In this document: piece after piece, positions 23,458 through 33,363 of the stretch
How positions within the stretch are numbered: the first letter of the stretch is position 1
Layout: every line of letters starts with the position of its first letter
Assembly (NCBI RefSeq): GCF_017115105.1
Contig: NZ_JABXKH010000157.1
Location: forward strand, 1 to 64,000
Source: Nostoc sp. NMS2
Lineage (GTDB): Bacteria; Cyanobacteriota; Cyanobacteriia; Cyanobacteriales; Nostocaceae
Direction of reading: 5' to 3'
Length of the DNA stretch: 64,000 nt
Translations under genes and position numbers: made by a program
The notes under the pieces: generated by a model
Databases searched by the model: none
Seen by the model: the letters and a program-made list of their open reading frames with translations, nothing else
What the model was told of the DNA's origin: nothing

Positions 23458-26400
23458 TCAGACTGAATTCTTTCTTGTTAAAAAGTCTTGAATAGAGTTG
23501 ACAGATTCTTTTAACTCTAAAACTAAGTTAGTAGCATCTCTAAGCTCTTGATCGTAAGCTAATTTTTCTAGTTTTTCAGAGGCTAGATACATAGCTGTGG
23601 ATCCAACATTGGCACTAGCACCTTTAAGGTGATGAGCTTCTCGCGCAATTTGCCCAAAGTCATCAGATGCGATCGCTGCAATAATTATCTCTAAACGGGG
23701 TTTAATATCTTCAACGCATATTTGCAATAGATTTAATTCAAATTCTCGATCGTTTCCCGATATCCGATGCAAGTGTTCCCAATCAATTGCTAGGTCAATT
23801 GTATCGTTTTTTGTGGTAAAAACGGTCTGTTCATCAACAACTGGCTCTTGTTTTGAGAGAATAACACCTGTCCAATGCTCTAGAGTTGCAGCCAATTTTT
23901 CTTTAAACACTGGCTTACTCAGATAGTCATCCATTCCTGCATTGAGACACATTTGTTCGTCTTCTTTCATCGCATTAGCCGTCATCGCAATCACCACAGG
24001 ACGACGACGCAAAGCAAAAGCATCTTGTTGCCAACGATGAATTTCTTTTGTGGTTTCTAAACCATCGAGAATTGGCATTTGGCAATCCATGAGAATCAAA
24101 TCGTAAGGAATTTTTTCTAATAGTTGTAAAACTTCCTCTCCATTGGCGGCAACATCAGCTTTGTAACCCAAACTCTGGAGTTGCTTCAGGGCCACTTTTT
24201 GATTCACCAAATTATCTTCAGCTAAGAGAATTCTTAACTTCGATTGAGTAGAGGAGTTAGGGGGAGAGGAAGTAAGAATGCTGGAAGTTTCTGTACTTGG
24301 GATTTTTGTGTTAGCCTCTAGCCTTCTTCCTTTAGCCCCTTCTTCTGGTTGAGGCTGAGTTTTTAGAATAGTCATAATAGTATCAAGGAGTCGAGAGGGC
24401 TTAATGGGTTTGACTAAATAAGCAGCAAATCCTATTTTGAGCGCCCGTTGGAATTGGGCGCGTTGATTAATAGAGGTAAGTATAATCAAAGGTATCTTAG
24501 CAATTGCAGAATTGGCTTTAATTTGTTCTTCTAAAGTCATCCCAGAAGTTTGAGCCATTTGCATATCAACCAAGACGACATCATAAGAATTCCCCCGTTC
24601 ACAAGCTTCCTGAATAGCAATGAGTGCAGCAGCAGCACTGTCAGCTTGATCTACCTGCATTCCCCAACTGGTAGCTTGATGATAGATAATTTTGCAATTA
24701 GTAGCATTACCATCTACCACTAACAAGCGGCGATTGTTCAAAAGTTCGCGATCGCTCTTGACGTTTGCGTAGCGGATCGCAGACAAGCTATCGTTTGGCA
24801 AAACAGACTCAAGTTGTTTGGCAAAAGGCACCTCAAACCAAAACTTAGATCCTTTCCCCATCTGACTTTCTACCCCAATGACTCCTCCCATCAAAGTCAC
24901 CAGTTGTTTGCAGATGGCTAATCCTAAACCGGTACCACCATACTTGCGAGTGATAGAAGCATCCACCTGGGTAAATGGCGTAAAGATTTTGTGTTGGTCT
25001 TCAGGGCTAATGCCAAGACCTGTATCTGTGATGACAAAATGGATGGTAACTGTTGTGGAGGAAAGCGATGGCTTTGCCAAGGGCGATCGCAATTCTACTT
25101 GCACTACGACTTCACCAACGCTAGTAAACTTGATAGCGTTGCTAATTAGGTTCATCAGAATTTGCCGTAACTTACTAGCATCGCCTTTGAGGTGGGTAGG
25201 GACGTTGCTATAAAGTAGTGCGGCAATTTCTAATCCCTTACTATGGGCTGAGGGAGCCAATAATTCCACTACTTCTTCAACACAAGTAGATAGGTTAAAA
25301 TCTAGAGTTTCGAGATTCATTTCTCCAGACTCAAGTTTGGAAAGATCCAAAATCTCGTTGATTAAACTTAAAAGGGCATCTCCACTAATCCGAATTGTTT
25401 CAAGAAAATCTCGCTGTTCTGGATTTAAGGGAGTATCTAACACCAAACTGGTCATCCCCAAGACAGCATTCATGGGAGTGCGAATTTCATGACTCATATT
25501 TGCTAAAAAAGCACTTTTAGTCTGAGAAGCTAATTCCGCTTGGTGACGAGCAATTTCAAGTTCTTGTCGCTGACGAGTTTCTGCTTTTAAAAGTTGAGCT
25601 TGGGCTAAAGCAATACCTACTTGGTCAGCTATTTGCCGCAACAGATGAGTTTCAAAACTAGACCATTGGTGGGAATCATCACACTGATGGACTATGAGCA
25701 AACCACGAAGTTCTTCTTTGACCAGAATAGGGACAACAAAATTGACTTTGACCCCAAATTGTTGGATTAATTTCAAGTCACTTTGTTGGACTTCGAGCAA
25801 ATCTAACTCAGCCAGTCCTAAAATCTCTCCTTGACGGTACTGCTGTAGATAGTACTGTTGCAAGTATTCTGCCCGTAAGTAAGGGGCAGTGATATTTTGC
25901 TCTTTGATTGCTGGTAAGCCAGAAATTACTGCTTCAACAACGGTGGTTGCAGACTCATCTGGCAAAAGCTGATAGATCAAAACTCGGTCAGTTTGGAGAA
26001 TCTTTTGTACTTCCTTGACAGTGATTTCGAGAATTTCTTCGATTTGCAAAGACTGGCGAATTTTGAGGGTGATTTCGGTAAAAAGTTGCGATCGCAAGTT
26101 TTGGCGTTGTAATTCCTCTTCAGCCCGCTTACGCTGAATAAATTGGCCCACTTGCTCACCAATAGAATTCATCGTGTTGACTAAATCTTGGTCAGGAGGT
26201 TGGATTTCACGATTGAAGCAGGTAATCACGCCCAGAATTTTGTTACCAGTGCGAATCGGAAAACCGAAAGCTGCGTGTAGTCCTACTTGAGCCGCGATTT
26301 TAAAATGAGGAAAATTCAGATCCGTGACGACATTAGTCAGCCAAACAGGTTCAGAACTAGCCCAAACACGTCCAGGTAGTCCAATTCCTTCTATAAATGT

Positions 26401-27336
26401 GGTTTGCCGATTCAGTGCTTCAAATTCTTGCACTTCCAGGGATGCTTTATGCCAGATGGAAAGAAAACGCAGCACATTTGCTTGCTGGTCGACCATCCAA
26501 ATTTCACCTAAATCCCATCCTAAACTCTCGCAGATTCCTTGCAAGATTCGGGGGTTAGCCTCGTTGATTGTGGTAGACTCTGCCAAAACGCGGGTTGCAG
26601 CATATTGTGCAGTTAAATGCTGTTGGACTCGTTTGCGTTCGGTGATGTCAGTGCCAGTGCCAACAATGTATTCCACCGATCCTTGATAGTCTTTTAAGAA
26701 GGTATTCGACCAGGCAATCAGTCGGCAACTGCCATCCTTCATTACCCAATGGTTCTCATACTCCAAAAAGCCTCTACCAGTTAGCAATTCCTCAAAAACT
26801 GCTTTAACTGATTCCATCTCTTCAGGAAGTAGCAACAAGTTCCAGAAATACCTACCCCTCACCTCATCAAAAGAGTAACCCGTTATTTGCTCACAAGCTT
26901 GGTTGAAACGAACAATTTTCCCTTGAGAATCGAGAACTATTACTAACGCACTGGCTGTATGAAGGACTGCTGAGATCAAGTTACGTTCTTGATTTAAGCT
27001 TTCTTCTGCCCTTTTGCGCTCTGTTACCTCACGATAGATGAAGTAGTAAACTACAGTAAGAACGATAAAACTTAGGCAAATAGCGATCGCAATTATCATA
27101 GTATGGGCGCAAAATGCGAAATCTCGATGTGTTTCTAAGACATCTAAACCGACTTTTGACTTAAACCACTGGCGATTTGTATCAATTAAGCTAATTAAGG
27201 CAATAGGAGTCTGACAAATATACGAGGCTAAACGGGTGAGATCATCAAAGGCAGCTTCAGATGGCGTGTCGAGAATTTTATACTCCAAAAGTGTCTCGAT
27301 TCTCTGTACTTCGTTATTAGGTAATGGTGCTTTCAT
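23458..27336 (-). CDS. giant hybrid sensor kinase (GAF fragment-TM-PAS-GAF-GAF-HK-REC-REC-HPt)
   Basis: The 1292-residue protein starts with the first 75 residues of a GAF domain (LLEYKILDTPSEAAFDDLTRLA ... FAFCAHTM), which breaks off into a single transmembrane helix (IIAIAICLSFIVLTVVYYFIY). Then come a PAS domain, two GAF domains, and a kinase core with His616 in MSHEIRTP, N-box LISNAIKF and G box GGTGLGLAI. A degenerate receiver (LLVVDGNATNCK, VLVDMQM), a canonical receiver (LLAEDNLVNQK, ILMDCQMP) and an HPt domain with His1235 in AHHLKGAS complete it. This is a full internal phosphorelay. The interrupted GAF is odd and suggests a fusion. Output partner unknown. Confidence 0.93.
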   Translation of the reverse strand: MKAPLPNNEVQRIETLLEYKILDTPSEAAFDDLTRLASYICQTPIALISLIDTNRQWFKSKVGLDVLETHRDFAFCAHTMIIAIAICLSFIVLTVVYYFIYREVTERKRAEESLNQERNLISAVLHTASALVIVLDSQGKIVRFNQACEQITGYSFDEVRGRYFWNLLLLPEEMESVKAVFEELLTGRGFLEYENHWVMKDGSCRLIAWSNTFLKDYQGSVEYIVGTGTDITERKRVQQHLTAQYAATRVLAESTTINEANPRILQGICESLGWDLGEIWMVDQQANVLRFLSIWHKASLEVQEFEALNRQTTFIEGIGLPGRVWASSEPVWLTNVVTDLNFPHFKIAAQVGLHAAFGFPIRTGNKILGVITCFNREIQPPDQDLVNTMNSIGEQVGQFIQRKRAEEELQRQNLRSQLFTEITLKIRQSLQIEEILEITVKEVQKILQTDRVLIYQLLPDESATTVVEAVISGLPAIKEQNITAPYLRAEYLQQYYLQQYRQGEILGLAELDLLEVQQSDLKLIQQFGVKVNFVVPILVKEELRGLLIVHQCDDSHQWSSFETHLLRQIADQVGIALAQAQLLKAETRQRQELEIARHQAELASQTKSAFLANMSHEIRTPMNAVLGMTSLVLDTPLNPEQRDFLETIRISGDALLSLINEILDLSKLESGEMNLETLDFNLSTCVEEVVELLAPSAHSKGLEIAALLYSNVPTHLKGDASKLRQILMNLISNAIKFTSVGEVVVQVELRSPLAKPSLSSTTVTIHFVITDTGLGISPEDQHKIFTPFTQVDASITRKYGGTGLGLAICKQLVTLMGGVIGVESQMGKGSKFWFEVPFAKQLESVLPNDSLSAIRYANVKSDRELLNNRRLLVVDGNATNCKIIYHQATSWGMQVDQADSAAAALIAIQEACERGNSYDVVLVDMQMAQTSGMTLEEQIKANSAIAKIPLIILTSINQRAQFQRALKIGFAAYLVKPIKPSRLLDTIMTILKTQPQPEEGAKGRRLEANTKIPSTETSSILTSSPPNSSTQSKLRILLAEDNLVNQKVALKQLQSLGYKADVAANGEEVLQLLEKIPYDLILMDCQMPILDGLETTKEIHRWQQDAFALRRRPVVIAMTANAMKEDEQMCLNAGMDDYLSKPVFKEKLAATLEHWTGVILSKQEPVVDEQTVFTTKNDTIDLAIDWEHLHRISGNDREFELNLLQICVEDIKPRLEIIIAAIASDDFGQIAREAHHLKGASANVGSTAMYLASEKLEKLAYDQELRDATNLVLELKESVNSIQDFLTRKNSV

Positions 27337-27354
27337 CCTTAAGCCTTATCTATA

Positions 27355-27425
27355 TTCTGGGGGCTGGGGAAGAGGCAGGGGGAGCAGGGGAGGCGGGGGG
27401 AGCAGGGGAGGCAGGGGGAGAATAA
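27355..27425. repeat. purine-rich GGGGAGCAGGGGAGGCA repeat
   Basis: A run of GGGGAGCA/GGGGAGGC units upstream of the large kinase gene, with its complementary pyrimidine run at 27499-27540. Related runs are at 30113-30205 and 51720-51860. They are typical of recent intergenic repeat expansion, and G-quadruplex formation is possible. Confidence 0.6.
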
Positions 27426-27659
27426 AAAATTAGCTCTTTCCCCCCTTTTTTAGTGCTGAGTTTAGGAGTTAGGAGTTAGGAATCAGAATTTAGTATTTTT
27501 CCCCTGCTCCCCCTGCACCCTGCTTCTCTGCCTCTTCCCCATACCTAATGTCCAATGCCAATGTCCAGGTCAATAAACTTACTTCAATTAATGACAATAG
27601 TTTAGTTAAAAGCGTTAGCGTAATTTCACTGAGTTCGCCCTTATGAACCAATTTGTCAA

Positions 27660-27983
27660 ATGATTAAGTCTCTGCTGTATTTTTTGTGGGCTGGTTTATT
27701 TGAAATTGGGGGCGGTTATCTTGTCTGGTTGTGGTTGCGCGAAGGTAAGCCGTTCTGGTGGGGCATATTGGGGGGAATTGCTTTAGCTTTGTATGGGGTG
27801 ATTGCAACTCTTCAATCGGCAAATTTTGGCAGAGTGTATGCGGCTTATGGCGGTGTGTTTATCGCAATAGCAATGCTTTGGGGTTGGAAGGTAGACGGGG
27901 TAACTCCAGACCGCTACGACCTCATAGGAGCATGTTTAGCTTTAATGAGTGTTCTAATTATCATGTTTGCACCCAGACCTTAA
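27660..27983 (+). CDS. ynfA: YnfA/UPF0060 family membrane protein
   Basis: The 107 residues begin MIKSLLYFLWAGLFEIGGGYLVWLWLR and contain FGRVYAAYGGVFIA and DGVTPDRYDLIGA, hallmarks of the UPF0060/YnfA family. Four transmembrane helices fill the chain. The family is related to small drug/metabolite exporters, but its substrate is not established. The length is standard. It stands alone between repeat-rich gaps. Confidence 0.92.
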   Translation: MIKSLLYFLWAGLFEIGGGYLVWLWLREGKPFWWGILGGIALALYGVIATLQSANFGRVYAAYGGVFIAIAMLWGWKVDGVTPDRYDLIGACLALMSVLIIMFAPRP

Positions 27984-28143
27984 GTAAAACTTCTATAGCA
28001 ATCTGATTTGATTTCTGAATCACTCGTAGAGAAAGGGAATAGGGAATAGGGAATAGGTAAGAAAAAATAAAGATGTACTGAGTTTTGTTCAAAAATCAAA
28101 TAGGAGTCTTATAGATTAATAAATTTCGTAATACCTGCTTTTT

Positions 28144-28245
28144 AGAGACTGACAAAAAATAAATTATCCAAAATTATTTGTACATTTGCTAGGTAGGATA
28201 TATATGCTATGCGAAGATGGGATGTTTTTTTTGCTGGAATTTCCT
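28144..28245. mobile_element. MITE, AGGGACT family, copy 2
   Basis: Left end AGAGACTGACAAAAAATAAA and right end GGGATGTTTTTTTT...GGAATTTCCT match copy 1 with a few changes; the GC-rich interior is replaced by AT-rich sequence. The remainder of the interval 27984-28666 is AT-rich and shows no gene except the amt control region. Confidence 0.55.
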
Positions 28246-28622
28246 AAACAGATAATAACCTGACCAGAAATCGCCAAGGTTTTTTAATAACCAGCCTAAG
28301 TAAGCAGCCATCTGTATATCTCCCGCATAAATGCTTAGAGATAAAGAGAATTCATGATAAATTTGTACAAATTTTCTGAAAATTGATAATAATTATCAAT
28401 TTTTACAAGTATCTTGATTTGTAACACGAAGTAACTAAAAATTTGGAGTTTTGTAGTGCTTGCATAAAATGCTATCCTGCACAAAAAGATGCAGTGATTG
28501 CATCGTTACACTCTTGTTTCCATTTTGGCAACTACAATCAGGATTATATTTTTGTTAACATTTCCAGCAAATTAAAGTTAAGTAACTTTCAAGACAAAAA
28601 TGTGCAGCTAAAAGTAATCAAA

Positions 28623-28638
28623 TGTAGTTAAGGATACA
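28623..28638 (+). promoter_or_regulatory. NtcA-like box before amt
   Basis: TGTAGTTAAGGATACA fits the NtcA consensus GTA-N8-TAC, with the extended TGTA...TACA ends. NtcA activates ammonium-transport genes under nitrogen limitation. The box ends only 28 bases before the start codon, closer than the usual activator position (-41.5 from the transcript start), so it may repress, or the true start of the gene may be further in. Confidence 0.45.
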
Positions 28639-28666
28639 AATCATTGGTGCTTAGGAAGAAAAAGAA

Positions 28667-30109
28667 GTGTTGAAGAAAGTTGTGATGATTGGGGCTATCA
28701 CCCTACTGTTTTTGGGAGGGCCGCTAATGGGCAATGCTTTTGCCCAAACAGCAGCTGCTGTACCTGCTGCTGATACTGGAGACACGGCATTTATGCTGAT
28801 TTCAGCAGCACTCGTGCTGCTAATGACACCAGGATTGGCGTTTTTCTATGGTGGATTTGTGCGATCGCGCAATATCCTAAACACATTGATGATGAGTTTT
28901 GTCTTGATGGCGATCGTGGGAGTTACCTGGATTCTCTGGGGTTACAGTCTTTCTTTTGCACCAGGGTTGCCATTCATCGGTGGATTGCAGTGGTTTGGGT
29001 TGAACGGTGTCGGTTTAGAGACTCAAGGCTACTTGCCGCATCTGCCTTATGAAGATGCCCTCAAAGCAGCAGACCCCAAATATGCTGATGTAGTCTCTTA
29101 TGCCGGAACGATTCCCCACCAGGCATTCACGATTTATCAAGCCATGTTTGCCATTATCACCCCAGCCTTAATTTCTGGGGCGATCGTTGAGCGGATGAGT
29201 TTCCGCGCCTATTCGCTGTTTGTGCTGCTGTGGTCAACCTTTGTTTACGCCCCCCTAGCCCACATGGTATGGGCGAAAGGTGGATTCTTGGGTTTATATG
29301 GTGGATTAGGTGCCCTCGACTTTGCAGGTGGCACAGTAGTTCATATTAGTTCTGGTATTTCTGCTCTGGTAGCAGCGCTCGTTCTTGGCCCTCGGAAAAC
29401 CCATCCCGATCGCCTGAGTCCGCCACACAACGTTCCTTTCATTTTGCTGGGTGCTGGCTTGCTCTGGTTTGGTTGGTTCGGTTTCAACGCTGGGAGTGCC
29501 CTAACTGTTGCTAGTGGAACTTCTGGTGACTTCACCACAAATTTAGCAACAACAGCCTTTGTTGCTACCAATACGGCGGCGGCGGCGGCAGCTTTAATGT
29601 GGCTAATTTTGGAAGCAGTTTTACGGGGTAAACCCACAGCCGTAGGAGCGGCGACAGGAGCCGTTGCTGGTTTAGTAGGCATCACTCCCGCAGCTGGATT
29701 TGTGACACCGCTATCAGCGATTTTAATTGGTTTCATCACCGCCTTTGTTTGCTTCTATGCTGTAAGTTTCAAGCACAAACTGCAAATTGACGATGCTTTA
29801 GATACCTATCCCGTGCATGGCGTTGGTGGTACAGTGGGGGCAATTTTAACGGCCATCTTTGCCACAACTCAAGTTAACGGCGGAGGTAAAGACGGAGTGC
29901 TGCGTGGTAATTTTGGTGAATTGGGAGTTGAACTAGCAGCAATTGCAGTTGCTTACGCGATCGCAGGTGTTGGTACGTGGATCATTCTCAAGGTTATCGA
30001 TGCTACAGTCGGGCTACGAGTTAAAGAAGAAGCAGAATTGCAAGGTTTGGATATCAACGAACACGGTGAAGAAGGTTACAACTCCGAGTTTGGCGATCGT
30101 CCGACTTAG
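28667..30109 (+). CDS. amt: ammonium transporter Amt
   Basis: The 480-residue protein has an N-terminal signal-like helix ending AQTAAA, then DTAFMLISAALVLLMTPGLAFFYGGFVRSRN, the start of the Amt/Rh core, and eleven membrane segments. Conserved pore residues are visible: F-W around LLWFGWFGFNAGS and the twin histidines in GTIPHQAF and DTYPVHGVGG. It imports ammonium or recovers leaked ammonia across the plasma membrane. Translation probably starts at GTG with AGGAAG upstream; an internal ATG (residue 7) is possible. The C-terminal tail (ELQGLDINEHGEEGY) is the usual GlnK-responsive end. No glnK gene lies beside it. Confidence 0.95.
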   Translation: MLKKVVMIGAITLLFLGGPLMGNAFAQTAAAVPAADTGDTAFMLISAALVLLMTPGLAFFYGGFVRSRNILNTLMMSFVLMAIVGVTWILWGYSLSFAPGLPFIGGLQWFGLNGVGLETQGYLPHLPYEDALKAADPKYADVVSYAGTIPHQAFTIYQAMFAIITPALISGAIVERMSFRAYSLFVLLWSTFVYAPLAHMVWAKGGFLGLYGGLGALDFAGGTVVHISSGISALVAALVLGPRKTHPDRLSPPHNVPFILLGAGLLWFGWFGFNAGSALTVASGTSGDFTTNLATTAFVATNTAAAAAALMWLILEAVLRGKPTAVGAATGAVAGLVGITPAAGFVTPLSAILIGFITAFVCFYAVSFKHKLQIDDALDTYPVHGVGGTVGAILTAIFATTQVNGGGKDGVLRGNFGELGVELAAIAVAYAIAGVGTWIILKVIDATVGLRVKEEAELQGLDINEHGEEGYNSEFGDRPT

Positions 30110-30112
30110 TAG

Positions 30113-30205
30113 GGAGTGGGGAGCAGGGAGCAAGGGAGAAGAGTTTTCCCCCTGCCCCCCGCCCCTCTGCCTCTTTTCCATGCCCCATTCCCCATTCCCC
30201 AATTT
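30113..30205. repeat. purine/pyrimidine mirror repeat after amt
   Basis: A GGGAGTGGGGAGCAGGGAG run is followed by a CCCCCTGCCCCCCGCCCC run, so the segment can fold as a long hairpin just after the amt stop. It may terminate the amt transcript, and belongs to the purine-rich repeat class seen elsewhere in the window. Confidence 0.5.
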
Positions 30206-30272
30206 AAGATTGTGTAATTTGCGATCGCTAGCGTTAAAATTTGATTCAAATAATTGGTAAATTTCGCTAGTT

Positions 30273-31103
30273 GTGTCTACTTCTTTTAAAACCTTTCCTA
30301 TCTGGGCATTTTTCTCGCTGTTAACCAACGGCATCCTAATGTTGGCGGTCATCCTGCTAATTTGGCAACAGCAGAGATTGTCCGCTTTTTTTGGGATAGT
30401 AACATCCCCAGAACAAATTAACCTGAACAACTCAACCCAAATTGCTACACCTGATTTGGGTCGCCGTCACCAACTCTCTTACCAAGAGTGGGTAGACATC
30501 CTCAAGCAAGAAGCCAAGGTAGCTGCTGACCAACGTCCTCCGCATTTAACCATCCTGGCGGGAGATTCTCTGAGTTTATGGTTTCCCCCTGAGTTATTAC
30601 CCGAAGGTAAAACTTGGCTCAATCAAGGAATTTCTGGCGAAACCAGTAATGGACTCTTAAACAGGTTGGAGATATTTAACCGCACCCAGCCAGAGGTAAT
30701 TTTTGTGATGATTGGCATTAATGACCTAATTCGAGGGATGAGCGACGGGGTAATTTTAGATAATCAGCGACAAATTATCAGTTACCTCCAAAAGACGCAT
30801 CCCACCGCGCAAATTGTTGTGCAATCGATTTTGCCACATGGGGCAGAAGACGCAACCTGGAAAGGACGAGATAAACTCTTAGCTGTTACTAACAATCGCA
30901 TTCGGGAGTTGAATCAGCAACTACAAAGCATATCTACTAAAAAAGGTGTCAAATATCTCGATTTATATCCCCTGTTTACCAACAAACAAGGAAATCTCCG
31001 CCGGGAATTTACTACTGATGGCTTACACTTAAGTCCCGAAGGCTATATAGTTTGGCGTTCTGCATTGCAGATTTATAGCGAGATCAAATTAAAACCCTAT
31101 TAA
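30273..31103 (+). CDS. membrane-anchored SGNH/GDSL hydrolase
   Basis: The 276-residue protein has one N-terminal membrane helix (FFSLLTNGILMLAVILLIW) and a SGNH hydrolase domain from about residue 90. Block I is LAGDSLSLW with the nucleophile Ser, block II QGISGETS, block III VMIGINDL, and block V DGLHLSPEGY with Asp and His. Such enzymes are esterases, lipases or acetylxylan/peptidoglycan O-deacetylases; the substrate cannot be told. The signal anchor places the domain outside the plasma membrane or in the thylakoid lumen. The start is GTG. A divergent or operon partner is not evident. Confidence 0.88.
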   Translation: MSTSFKTFPIWAFFSLLTNGILMLAVILLIWQQQRLSAFFGIVTSPEQINLNNSTQIATPDLGRRHQLSYQEWVDILKQEAKVAADQRPPHLTILAGDSLSLWFPPELLPEGKTWLNQGISGETSNGLLNRLEIFNRTQPEVIFVMIGINDLIRGMSDGVILDNQRQIISYLQKTHPTAQIVVQSILPHGAEDATWKGRDKLLAVTNNRIRELNQQLQSISTKKGVKYLDLYPLFTNKQGNLRREFTTDGLHLSPEGYIVWRSALQIYSEIKLKPY

Positions 31104-31198
31104 CGTCCTTCACGAGAAAAAGGGTTTTCAGCATTTTTCTTATAAATCGCGTCTGGGTGCGAGAAAATACAAAATAGTGGTTTAAGTAAACAAATCTA

Positions 31199-32407
31199 AT
31201 GGATACAAAAGCTTTTAAGCGCAGCCTGCAACATTCAGAAAATTACAATCGAAAAGGCTTTGGTCATCAAGCAGAAGTTGCCACCCAGTTGCAATCTGAG
31301 TATCAGAGTAACTTGATTCAAGAAATTCGCGATCGCAATTACATTCTGCAACGGGATGATGTGACGATCAGACTAGCACAAGCCTTTGGCTTTTGCTGGG
31401 GTGTAGAACGCGCTGTAGCTATGGCATACGAAACCCGTCAGCACTTCCCCACAGAACACATCTGGATTACTAACGAGATTATCCACAACCCTTCTGTAAA
31501 TCAGCGAATGCAGGAGATGGCAGTAGAATTCATCCCTATTGAAGGAAAGAATAAAAACTTTTCTGTTGTTGGCACTGGTGATGTAGTGATACTACCAGCT
31601 TTTGGGGCTAGCGTTCAAGAAATGCAGATACTTCACGATAAAGGCTGCAAAATTGTTGATACAACTTGTCCTTGGGTATCTAAAGTTTGGAATACAGTAG
31701 AAAAGCACAAAAAAATCGATTATACATCAATAATTCACGGGAAATATAAGCACGAAGAAACAGTCGCTACTAGTTCCTTTGCTGGCAAGTATTTGATTGT
31801 GTTGAATTTATCAGAAGCAGCTTATGTTGCTGACTATATTCTCAATGGTGGGAATCGTGAAGAATTTCTGACAAAATTTGCTAAAGCTTGTTCAGCCGGA
31901 TTTGACCCCGATCGTGATTTAGAAAGAGTTGGCATTGCTAATCAAACTACGATGCTTAAAGACGAAACTGAGCAAATCGGCAAGCTTTTTGAGCGGACTA
32001 TGTTGCAGAAGTATGGCCCCATTGAGTTAAATCAGCATTTCCAAAGCTTCAATACTATCTGTGATGCCACTCAAGAACGGCAAGATGCAATGTTGGAATT
32101 GGTGGAGCATAATTTAGATTTAATGGTAGTAATTGGTGGGTTTAATTCATCAAATACTACTCAATTGCAACAAATTGCTTTTGAGCGAGGAATACCTTCT
32201 TATCACATTGATACTGTTGAACGGATTAAATCAGGAGATTCTATAGAACATCGACAATTAAATGGGCAGTTAACGACTACAGAAAATTGGTTGCCAGATG
32301 GTGAAATTGTCGTAGGAATCACTTCTGGTGCTTCTACACCAGATAAGGTGGTAGAAGATGTGATTGAGAAGATTTTTGCTGTGAAAGCAACAACAGCACT
32401 GGTTTAA
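31199..32407 (+). CDS. ispH: 4-hydroxy-3-methylbut-2-enyl diphosphate reductase
   Basis: IspH makes isopentenyl and dimethylallyl diphosphate, the last step of the MEP pathway that supplies carotenoids, phytol and quinones. The three cysteines that hold the iron-sulfur cluster are in AFGFCWGVERA, VDTTCPWVSK and NTICDATQERQ. HNPSVNQRM and the final GITSGASTPDKVVEDV are also family signatures. At 402 residues it is the longer cyanobacterial/plant form rather than the ~315-residue E. coli type. It appears monocistronic. Confidence 0.97.
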   Translation: MDTKAFKRSLQHSENYNRKGFGHQAEVATQLQSEYQSNLIQEIRDRNYILQRDDVTIRLAQAFGFCWGVERAVAMAYETRQHFPTEHIWITNEIIHNPSVNQRMQEMAVEFIPIEGKNKNFSVVGTGDVVILPAFGASVQEMQILHDKGCKIVDTTCPWVSKVWNTVEKHKKIDYTSIIHGKYKHEETVATSSFAGKYLIVLNLSEAAYVADYILNGGNREEFLTKFAKACSAGFDPDRDLERVGIANQTTMLKDETEQIGKLFERTMLQKYGPIELNQHFQSFNTICDATQERQDAMLELVEHNLDLMVVIGGFNSSNTTQLQQIAFERGIPSYHIDTVERIKSGDSIEHRQLNGQLTTTENWLPDGEIVVGITSGASTPDKVVEDVIEKIFAVKATTALV

Positions 32408-32569
32408 CAGCAATCAATTATTAATTTCATTTCTTGGCGAAACACTACACCAATATCAGTTATCAAGTTTGTAGTCAGGACTTTATTCCTTCTTTTGAAA
32501 GCACTAAAGTCCTGACTATAAACCATCAAAACTATTTACTATTTTCAAAAATTGTGAGAAATTCAATAA

Positions 32570-33343
32570 ATGGCTGTTTATGAGCAAATTGGCAAAAGCT
32601 ATGATTTGACTCGTCGCGCTGATCCTGAAATTGCTGCCCGATTAGCTGTTCACCTTCAGGTAAAATCAGATTTTTCATATCTTGATATAGGATGTGGCAC
32701 TGGAAATTACACACTAGCTTTAGCAAAACATGGTGGTGTTTGGCATGGAGTAGACCAGTCAAAACAGATGATTGATGCTGCTACAAATAAGAGTAACGCT
32801 GTACTTTGGCAAGTTGCAGAAGCTGAAGCATTACCTTATGCTAATGGGACTTTCTCTGGTGTGTTATGCACGCTGGCAATACATCATTTTGCTGCACTAA
32901 CTCCTGTTTTTAAGGAAGTTTATCGTGTATTGGCGGCTGGTTATTTTGTATTATTTACTGCCACACCAGAGCAAATGAGCAAATATTGGTTAGTCGAATA
33001 TTTTCCAGAGGCTATACATAAATATGCTGAAAATATGCCAAGTTTAGAAAAGGTTAGATATGCTCTCAATGAGGCAGGCTTTAACTCAGTCAGCATCGAA
33101 CCTTATTCTATTTCAGAAAATTTACAAGACTTATTTTTATATAGTGGGAAATATCGTCCTGAAATATATTTAGATGAAAATGTCCGCGCTGGAATTTCTA
33201 CCTTTGCGTTGTTAGCTTCGGCAAATGAAATCACAACAGGATGTCAAAGGTTAGCAGCAGATATTAATACAGGACACATTACTGAGATTGTCAATAAGTA
33301 TAAAAACAATCAAGAAGATTACTTGTTTTTAGTCGCTAATTAA
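32570..33343 (+). CDS. class I SAM-dependent methyltransferase
   Basis: The 257-residue enzyme has motif I YLDIGCGTGNYTLAL (residues 37-51), an acidic motif II end HGVDQSKQMIDAA, and the post-I segment EALPYANGTFSGVLCTLAIHHF typical of UbiE/Methyltransf_11 proteins. The C-terminal half is variable. Substrate is unknown. It is 20 bases upstream of cbiET on the same strand, so it may be co-transcribed, but nothing ties it to cobalamin synthesis. Confidence 0.88.
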   Translation: MAVYEQIGKSYDLTRRADPEIAARLAVHLQVKSDFSYLDIGCGTGNYTLALAKHGGVWHGVDQSKQMIDAATNKSNAVLWQVAEAEALPYANGTFSGVLCTLAIHHFAALTPVFKEVYRVLAAGYFVLFTATPEQMSKYWLVEYFPEAIHKYAENMPSLEKVRYALNEAGFNSVSIEPYSISENLQDLFLYSGKYRPEIYLDENVRAGISTFALLASANEITTGCQRLAADINTGHITEIVNKYKNNQEDYLFLVAN

Positions 33344-33363
33344 AGTATTAATCATGAATTAGC

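Noticed and set aside
27355..27425. Coding potential of the G-rich run (GRGRGSRGG frame)
   Set aside because: It is a translated simple repeat without start signal; the same runs occur in other gaps.
28443..28631. 62-codon frame upstream of amt
   Set aside because: Low-complexity, no ribosome site, and it overlaps the amt control region.
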